Positions 56,207 to 64,000 of a stretch of 64,000 bases of DNA are shown here, one piece after another. Position numbers and translations under genes: made by a program. Source of the DNA: Microbacterium azadirachtae (GTDB taxonomy: Bacteria; Actinomycetota; Actinomycetes; Actinomycetales; Microbacteriaceae); the NCBI RefSeq assembly GCF_000956505.1, contig NZ_JYIX01000035.1:1-64000 (forward strand), in the 5' to 3' direction. Under the pieces are notes generated by a model, which was not told the DNA's origin, did no database searches, and saw nothing but the letters and a program-made list of their open reading frames with translations. How positions within the stretch are numbered: the first letter of the stretch is position 1; each line of letters opens with the position of its first letter.

Positions 56207-57531
56207 GCACCACGACCACCCCGACCCCTCCGACGACGACGCCGTCTCCGGAAGAGGGCTTCCGCTTCCGCGACATCTCCAAGATGATGGGCGGCGGCCA
56301 GTCCACGCTCCGCCAGTTCGGCATCCTCGGATCCCTGGTCGTGATCATCATCATCTTCCAGGTCTGGACCGGCGGGCTGACGCTGTCTCCCGGCAACCTG
56401 ATCAACGTCGTCAACCAGTACTCCTACATCCTGATCCTCGCGATCGGCATGGTGATGGTCATCATCATGGGCCACATCGACCTGTCGGTCGGCTCGGTCG
56501 CCGCGTTCGTCGGCATCGTGGTGGCCAAGTCGATGGCGGACTGGCACTTCCCGTGGTGGGCCGCCATCCTGCTGGGTCTCGCGCTCGGCGTGCTGGTCGG
56601 TGCCTGGCAGGGCTTCTGGGTCGCGTTCGTGGGTGTCCCCGCGTTCATCGTGACGCTGGCGGGCATGCTGTTCTTCCGCGGTGCGAACCAGTGGGTCGGC
56701 CAGTCCACGTCGGTCGCGGTCCCCGCGGACTTCCAGTACATCGGCGCCGGGTACCTGCCCGAGCTGCCGATCCCGGTTCCGTTCAACTTCCTCACGATGC
56801 TGCTCGCGGTCCTGGCCGTGGTGTGGGTCGTCGTGTTCGAGGGCTTCCTGCGCCGCTCGCAGCGCAAGGCCGGCACGGACGTGGCCCCGGTCTGGGTGAG
56901 CGTCGTCAAGGTCGTCATCCTTTCCGCCCTGATCCTCGTGGCCGGATGGCTGTTCGCGACCGGTCGGCCCGGGACGAGCTTCCCGGTCTCGGGAGTGATC
57001 CTGCTGGTCCTGGTGATCGTCTACACCTTCGTGACCCGCAACACCGTGTTCGGCCGCCACCTGTACGCGGTGGGCGGCAACCGCCAGGCCGCGCGCCTGA
57101 GCGGCGTGAAGGACCGCTGGACCGACTTCTTCGTGATGATGAACATGTCGGTGCTCGCCTCGGTCGCGGCGATGATCTACGTCGCCCGCGCCACCGCCTC
57201 CGGTCCGCAGGACGGCAACGGCTGGGAGCTCGACGCGATCGCCGCGGTGTTCATCGGCGGCGCCGCGGTCTCCGGCGGCATCGGCACCGTGATCGGATCC
57301 ATCATCGGTGGTCTGGTCATGGCCTTCCTCAACAACGGCATGGCGCTCCTCGGCTTCGGCGCCGACGTGGTCTCGATGGTCAAGGGCCTCGTGCTGCTGC
57401 TCGCGGTCGCCGTCGACGTCTGGAACAAGCAGCAGGGCCGTCCCTCCCTGACGGGCTTCATCACCCGGCGGTTCTCCCGCGCGGAGGAACCCTTCGCCAC
57501 CACCGCTCCCGGCACCGCGAGCGGCAAGTAA
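56203..57531 (+). CDS. mmsB: Multiple monosaccharide ABC transporter permease
   Basis: 442-residue sugar permease (GguB/MmsB type, longer than RbsC). Several TM helices include [34 protein letters not shown], the family's GHIDLSVGS motif, and [27 protein letters not shown] in the late conserved region. A Thr/Pro-rich cytosolic N-terminus (residues 1-20) precedes helix 1. Start overlaps mmsA stop. 73 bp with a small GCCG-TTCG-CGGC hairpin separate it from the binding protein. Confidence 0.94.
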
Positions 57532-57604
57532 AAGAGGTACGCGCCGTTCGCGGCACGATCCTGCATTCACCTGAGATGCACACACAAGAGAGAAAGAGAT
57601 CCCA

Positions 57605-60156
<2,552 letters not shown>

Positions 60157-60224
60157 GCTGCACGACCGCATATCGCGGGTCTGGTCATCGGCCAGAGGCC
60201 GCTGACGGACACGGAGGAGGAGTC

Positions 60225-60740
60225 ATGACACCACGTCGGACTCCTCCTTCGTCGTCCACGCCCGCCGGGCCGGCGAACGGCAGCGCGCCCCGCGCGCCCC
60301 GCGCGGTCGACGTGCGCGGCTGGGTCGGCGGCATCCGGCTCAGCGGGTTCATGGTCATCATGCTCTCGCTCGTCATCCTCGGCGCGTGGGTGCTCGTGCC
60401 CACGCTCGGCACGTACCTCGACCAGAGGCAGCGGATCGCGGCGCTGGAGCATTCCGTGCAGGTCACGCAGAAGCAGATCGACGCCCTCACCGCGGAGCGC
60501 GAGCGCTGGAACGATCCGGCGTACATCACCGCGCAGGCCAGGGAACGGCTGTTCTACGTCAAGCCGGGCGAAGTCGTCTACCTCATCGACAACGACATCG
60601 ACCCGGCTGCACAACCCGTCGAACAGGGGCCCGTCAGCGACACCGTGAAGGAGAAGTCCTCGGACTGGGCAGGCCAGCTTCTGCGCAGCGTGACCGGTGC
60701 AGGTCTCGCCAAGACGGCCGCAGGCTCGGGCGCGCGCTGA
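60225..60740 (+). CDS. ftsB: FtsB/DivIC-type septum formation initiator
   Basis: 171-residue bitopic protein of the divisome. A Pro/Ser-rich cytosolic N-terminus (1-35) is followed by one TM helix (about 40-62, FMVIMLSLVILGAWVLVPTLGTYL), an extracytoplasmic coiled coil (DQRQRIAALEHSVQVTQKQIDALTAERERWNDPAYITAQARERLFYVKPGEVVYLI) and a disordered tail. GGAGGAG precedes the ATG. It probably forms the FtsQLB-like complex. Confidence 0.9.
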   Translation: MTPRRTPPSSSTPAGPANGSAPRAPRAVDVRGWVGGIRLSGFMVIMLSLVILGAWVLVPTLGTYLDQRQRIAALEHSVQVTQKQIDALTAERERWNDPAYITAQARERLFYVKPGEVVYLIDNDIDPAAQPVEQGPVSDTVKEKSSDWAGQLLRSVTGAGLAKTAAGSGAR

Positions 60741-60762
60741 GGCGTCCCGCAGGCGGACCCCG

Positions 60763-60768
60763 TACCCT
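60763..60768 (+). promoter_or_regulatory. -10 element for leaderless DUF501 gene
   Basis: TACCCT, six bases, then GTG 60775. The six bases GGAGGG could also act as a Shine-Dalgarno for an mRNA from upstream, so the start may be used in both ways. Confidence 0.4.
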
Positions 60769-60774
60769 GGAGGG

Positions 60775-61296
60775 GTGACCACGCCCCCCTTCGCCCCGCC
60801 CACCGACGCCGAGATCGCGGTCGTCTCCGCACAGCTCGGCCGCGAGGCCAGGGGAGTCGTCGGCATCGCCGCGCGCTGCACGTGCGGCAACCCCACGGTC
60901 GTCGCGACTCTGCCGCGCCTGGCCGACGGCTCGCCGTTCCCGACGTTCTACTACCTCACCCACCCGGCCGCAGCCGCCGCGATGTCGACCCTCGAGGCCG
61001 AGCACGTGATGCCCGAGCTCGCCGAGCTGCTGGACGACGAGGACACCGCAGCCGCGTACTTGCGGGCGCATCAGGCGTATCTCGCCGATCGCGCGCAGTA
61101 CGGCGACGTCCCCGAGATCGCCGGGGTCTCCGCGGGCGGCATGCCTGCACGCGTCAAGTGCCTGCACGCGCTGGCCGGCCACGCGCTGGCCGCGGGGGAG
61201 GGCGTCAACCCGATCGGCGACGAGGCGCTGCGCCGCGCGCGCTGGTCGCCCGAGCGCTGCGAGTGCATCGAGCCGGGAGCTGCGCGGGCGCGCTGA
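60775..61296 (+). CDS. DUF501 domain protein
   Basis: 173-residue conserved actinobacterial protein of unknown function. DUF501 features: LGREARGVVGIAARCTCGNPTVVATLPRLADGSPFPTFYYLTHP, RAHQAYLADRA, GMPARVKCLHALAGHALAAGEGVNPIGDEAL and C-terminal ERCEC. The conserved Cys/His residues suggest metal binding. GTG start with GGAGGG; it lies between ftsB and an S8 protease, the usual neighbourhood of this family. Confidence 0.9.
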   Translation: MTTPPFAPPTDAEIAVVSAQLGREARGVVGIAARCTCGNPTVVATLPRLADGSPFPTFYYLTHPAAAAAMSTLEAEHVMPELAELLDDEDTAAAYLRAHQAYLADRAQYGDVPEIAGVSAGGMPARVKCLHALAGHALAAGEGVNPIGDEALRRARWSPERCECIEPGAARAR

Positions 61297-61306
61297 TCCG
61301 AGTCCG

Positions 61307-62620
61307 ATGACCTCGCCGACCACACGCCCCCCGAACGCACGGCGGATCAGATCCGTCGTGGCGGTGCTCGCGCTCGCGCTCGCGGCGCCGCTCGTGATCG
61401 GGGCGACTCCGACGCCCACTCCGACCCCGGATCCCGAGCGGGCCGCCGAGTACTGGCTCGAGGGCGCCCACGTCGACGCGGCGTGGAAGACCACGCGCGG
61501 CGCAGGGGTCACGATCGCGGTGATCGACACGGGCATCGCCAAGGGCCCATCGCAGTTCGACGGCGCCGTCACCGATGGCACCGACGTCTCGGGCATCGGT
61601 TCCGACGACGGGCGCACCCCGCTCGGTCCGCTCGACAGCGACCACGGATCGAGGGTCGCCTCCCTCGCCGCGGGGAGGCCCAACGCCGACGGCACGGGCA
61701 TGATCGGCGTCGCGCCCGACGCGAAGCTGCTCTCGATCTCGCTCGGATTCGGCGCCACGGCCCCGGTGCCCTTCGCGAAGCAGGTGGCGGAGGCGATGAA
61801 GTGGGCGGTCGATCACGGCGCGAACGTGATCAACCTGTCCTTCACCACGAACACCCTGGAATGGGATTCCAGCTGGGACGACGCGTTCCTCTACGCCTTC
61901 GAGCACGACGTGGTGGTCGTGGTGGCGGCGGGCAACCGCGGCAGCGGCACGGCCATGGTCGGCGCCCCCGCGACGATCCCCGGCGTTCTCGCGGTCGGGG
62001 GAGTGGATCAGCACGGCGTCGCGAGCAAGGCCGCGTCCACACAGGGCATCTCGATCGCCGTCTCCGCGCCCAGCGAGTCGCTGCTCGGCGTCGACGCGAA
62101 CGGGACGATCGAGACCTGGAACGGCACGAGCGGTGCGGCTCCGATCGTGGCGGGCGTGGTCGCGCTGGTGCGCGCGGCGCACCCCGACATGGACGCGAAC
62201 AACGTGATCAACCACATCATCCAGACCGCGCGTCCCGCACCGCAGGCGACAGCGCACCCCGACCCGCTGTACGGCTACGGCCTCATCGACGCGGCCGCAG
62301 CCGTGTCCGCGTCGCTGCCGTCGGTGGACCAGAACCCGCTCGGGGACCTGTCCGACTGGATCCGCCTGAATCGGCGCGCGCAGGCTCCTGCGCCCGCGCA
62401 GCCGACCTCGACGCCGCTCGCGATCCCGCCGCTGCCGCGCGCCGATACGCCCACCAAGGCCACCTCGCCGCTGATCCCCAGCCCCGATTCGCTGCTGTAC
62501 GGTACCCTGCCGCTCGTCGCACTCACGGTGCCTGGTATCCTGATAGCGCTTGGCGTCACCGCTGCTGCCCGGCGCATCCGTTCGGCGCGCGCATCTGCAC
62601 GCCAAAATCCCGATGACTGA
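61307..62620 (+). CDS. S8 family serine peptidase, mycosin-like
   Basis: 437-residue exported subtilase. A basic N-terminus and hydrophobic signal (RSVVAVLALALAAPLVIGA) are followed by a Thr/Pro linker and the peptidase domain with Asp in TIAVIDTGI, His in DSDHGSRVASL and Ser in NGTSGAAPIVAGV. A C-terminal Pro-rich stretch and TM helix (LLYGTLPLVALTVPGILIALGVTAA) anchor it with a short basic cytosolic tail. This layout matches mycosins, but no ESX/type VII genes are in the window. DUF501 ends 10 bp upstream. Confidence 0.92.
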   Translation: MTSPTTRPPNARRIRSVVAVLALALAAPLVIGATPTPTPTPDPERAAEYWLEGAHVDAAWKTTRGAGVTIAVIDTGIAKGPSQFDGAVTDGTDVSGIGSDDGRTPLGPLDSDHGSRVASLAAGRPNADGTGMIGVAPDAKLLSISLGFGATAPVPFAKQVAEAMKWAVDHGANVINLSFTTNTLEWDSSWDDAFLYAFEHDVVVVVAAGNRGSGTAMVGAPATIPGVLAVGGVDQHGVASKAASTQGISIAVSAPSESLLGVDANGTIETWNGTSGAAPIVAGVVALVRAAHPDMDANNVINHIIQTARPAPQATAHPDPLYGYGLIDAAAAVSASLPSVDQNPLGDLSDWIRLNRRAQAPAPAQPTSTPLAIPPLPRADTPTKATSPLIPSPDSLLYGTLPLVALTVPGILIALGVTAAARRIRSARASARQNPDD

Positions 62621-62633
62621 GGAGTTAGCCTCC

Positions 62634-64000
62634 GTGACTGAGAGCACCGTGGCAAAGAGCACTGCCGTGCCCAAGATCCTGATCGTGGGCGGTGGTTACG
62701 CCGGTTTCTACACCGCGTGGAAGCTCGAGAAGCACCTCCGCAAGGGTGAGGCCGAGGTCACGATGGTGGACCCGCTGCCGTACATGACCTACCAGCCCTT
62801 CCTGCCGGAGGTCGCCGCCGGGTCGATCGAGCCGCGGCACGCGGTCGTCGCCCACCGTCGCCACCTTTCGCGTACGAACGTGGTGACCGCCAAGGTCACC
62901 GGCATCGACCACGCCAACAAGGTCGCCACGATCGCGCCGGCCATGGGCGAGCCGTACGAGTTCGCGTACGACCAGATCGTCGTGACCGCCGGTGCCGTCT
63001 CGCGCACCTTCCCGATCCCCGGCATCGCCGACAACGCGATCGGGCTCAAGACGATCGAAGAGGCCGTCGCCGTGCGCGACAAGCTGCTGTCGAACTTCGA
63101 CAAGGCCGCTTCCATCCCGGCCGGGCCCGAGCGGGACCGCCTGCTCACGGTCATCGTCGTCGGCGGCGGTTTCGCAGGCATCGAGGCGTTCGCCGAGCTC
63201 CGCTCGTTCGCCTCATCGCTCATCTCGAAGTACCCGCAGCTGTCGTTCGACGACACGCACTTCCACCTCATCGAGGCGATGGGCCGGATCATGCCCGAGG
63301 TCTCGCTGAAGACCAGCGAGTGGGTGCTCAAGGATCTCGCCAAGCGCGGCGCGAACGTGCACCTGGACACGCAGGTGAAGGGCGCCGTCGACGGCAACGT
63401 CGAGCTGTCCACCGGCGAGGTCATCCCGTCCGACCTCATCGTCTGGACCGCGGGCGTCATGGCCAACCCCACCGTCGTGCGCGGCGGCGACCTCCCGGTC
63501 GAAGAGCGCGGACGCATCCAGACCCGCGCCGACCTGCGCGTGGGCACCCCCGAGGCGTTCGTCGAGGGAGCCTGGGCCGCCGGCGATGTGTCGGCCGTCC
63601 CCGACCTGTCCGGCGGCGGCGTCGGCGGCATGTGCGTGCCCAACGCGCAGCACGCCGTCCGTCAGGCCAAGCTGCTCGCGAAGAACCTCGTCGCGGTGCT
63701 GCGCGGTGAGACGCCCAAGGACTACTTCCACAAGAACCTCGGCGCCGTGGCGGGCCTCGGCCTCTACAACGGCGTCTTCCAGTCCGGCAAGCTCGCGCTC
63801 AAGGGCTTCGTGGCCTGGATCGCGCACCGCGGCTACCACGGCCTCGCGATGCCGTCGTGGGAGCGCAAGTTCCGCGTGCTGTGGGGCTGGTGGAACAACC
63901 TCTGGCTCGGCCGCGACATCGTCGGTCTCGAGGCGCTGCAGACGCCGCGCGCGGTGTTCGACGAGTTCGCCGCGCGCCCGCGACCGGCTGTGGACGCCGC
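62634..64000 (+). CDS. ndh: Type II NADH dehydrogenase (NDH-2), 3' end outside window
   Basis: At least 455 residues of an FAD-dependent, non-proton-pumping NADH:quinone oxidoreductase. GTG start at 62634 with GAGGAG upstream: MTESTVAKSTAVPKILIVGGGYAGFYTAWKLEKH (FAD-binding GGGYAG). VIVVGGGFAGIEAFAEL is the NADH-binding site, and AAGDVSAVPD with GMCVPNAQHAVRQAKLLAKNL contacts FAD. The amphipathic C-terminal part (RVLWGWWNNLWLGRDIV) attaches to the membrane. It is cut by the window end shortly before its expected stop. It starts 13 bp after the S8 gene. Confidence 0.95.
   Translation, partial: MTESTVAKSTAVPKILIVGGGYAGFYTAWKLEKHLRKGEAEVTMVDPLPYMTYQPFLPEVAAGSIEPRHAVVAHRRHLSRTNVVTAKVTGIDHANKVATIAPAMGEPYEFAYDQIVVTAGAVSRTFPIPGIADNAIGLKTIEEAVAVRDKLLSNFDKAASIPAGPERDRLLTVIVVGGGFAGIEAFAELRSFASSLISKYPQLSFDDTHFHLIEAMGRIMPEVSLKTSEWVLKDLAKRGANVHLDTQVKGAVDGNVELSTGEVIPSDLIVWTAGVMANPTVVRGGDLPVEERGRIQTRADLRVGTPEAFVEGAWAAGDVSAVPDLSGGGVGGMCVPNAQHAVRQAKLLAKNLVAVLRGETPKDYFHKNLGAVAGLGLYNGVFQSGKLALKGFVAWIAHRGYHGLAMPSWERKFRVLWGWWNNLWLGRDIVGLEALQTPRAVFDEFAARPRPAVDA

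Noticed and set aside
61307..62620. Part of a type VII secretion locus
   Set aside because: The protease is mycosin-like, but neighbours are eno, ftsB, DUF501 and ndh; no EccC, EsxA or WXG100 genes are present.

Overview
The window is high-GC DNA with dense, often overlapping genes. The gene set (protein O-mannosyltransferase, DUF501, FtsB-like protein, enolase, mycosin-like S8 protease, non-mevalonate ispE) together with many TANNNT -10 hexamers placed 6-7 nt before start codons indicates an actinobacterium, most likely of the Microbacteriaceae (Microbacterium-like). The family assignment is inference from gene content and sequence style. I saw no rRNA, tRNA, CRISPR array, transposase or prophage gene.

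Layout. 1-308: noncoding DNA with a 66-bp-armed inverted repeat and 22-bp-spaced copies of an 11-mer. 309-16257: housekeeping and metabolic genes: HrpA helicase (-), nucleoside hydrolase, SDR/TetR divergent pair, aldo/keto reductase, YyaL/DUF255 protein, an aminotransferase - amino acid permease - Lrp operon, CorA and O-mannosyltransferase (-), RsmI. 16258-16909: noncoding, with a 71-bp tandem repeat array. 16910-20125: ECF sigma factor with a CU044_5270-like partner, a methyltransferase, and a PadR-DUF1048-DUF1048 operon. 20258-28815: MetG, TatD, MFS exporter (-), RsmA, a poorly conserved stretch of small membrane ORFs and palindromes, an aldo/keto reductase and IspE. 28841-35856: PucR regulator, a two-component system, and a divergent MacB/FtsX-type ABC transporter.

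35933-53327 is the most distinctive region: twelve minus-strand genes, mostly start/stop overlapping, that look like a pathway for importing and dismantling peptides that contain D-amino acids. It encodes an N-acyl-D-amino-acid deacylase, four SxxK serine-hydrolase (beta-lactamase/DD-peptidase fold) domains, a complete oligopeptide ABC importer (with permease and ATPase fused in one protein), an S9 oligopeptidase fused to one of the SxxK hydrolases, and an M20 hydrolase - GNAT acyltransferase - N-succinylamino acid racemase trio. The trio matches the known route that turns D-amino acids into L-amino acids through N-succinyl intermediates. The racemase keeps every catalytic residue.

53508-58717 is a LacI-controlled multiple-monosaccharide ABC importer (ATPase, permease, binding protein); near-identical palindromic operators precede lacI and the transporter. 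58876-64000 is core chromosome again: enolase, FtsB-like protein, DUF501, S8 protease and a type II NADH dehydrogenase cut by the window end.

A recurring regulatory pattern is leaderless starts in many genes (metG, tetR, rsmI, rsmA, ABC exporter and others), whereas the D-amino-acid and sugar clusters mainly use Shine-Dalgarno sites and overlapping start/stop codons. The O-mannosyltransferase and rsmI share a divergent promoter whose two -10 hexamers overlap.
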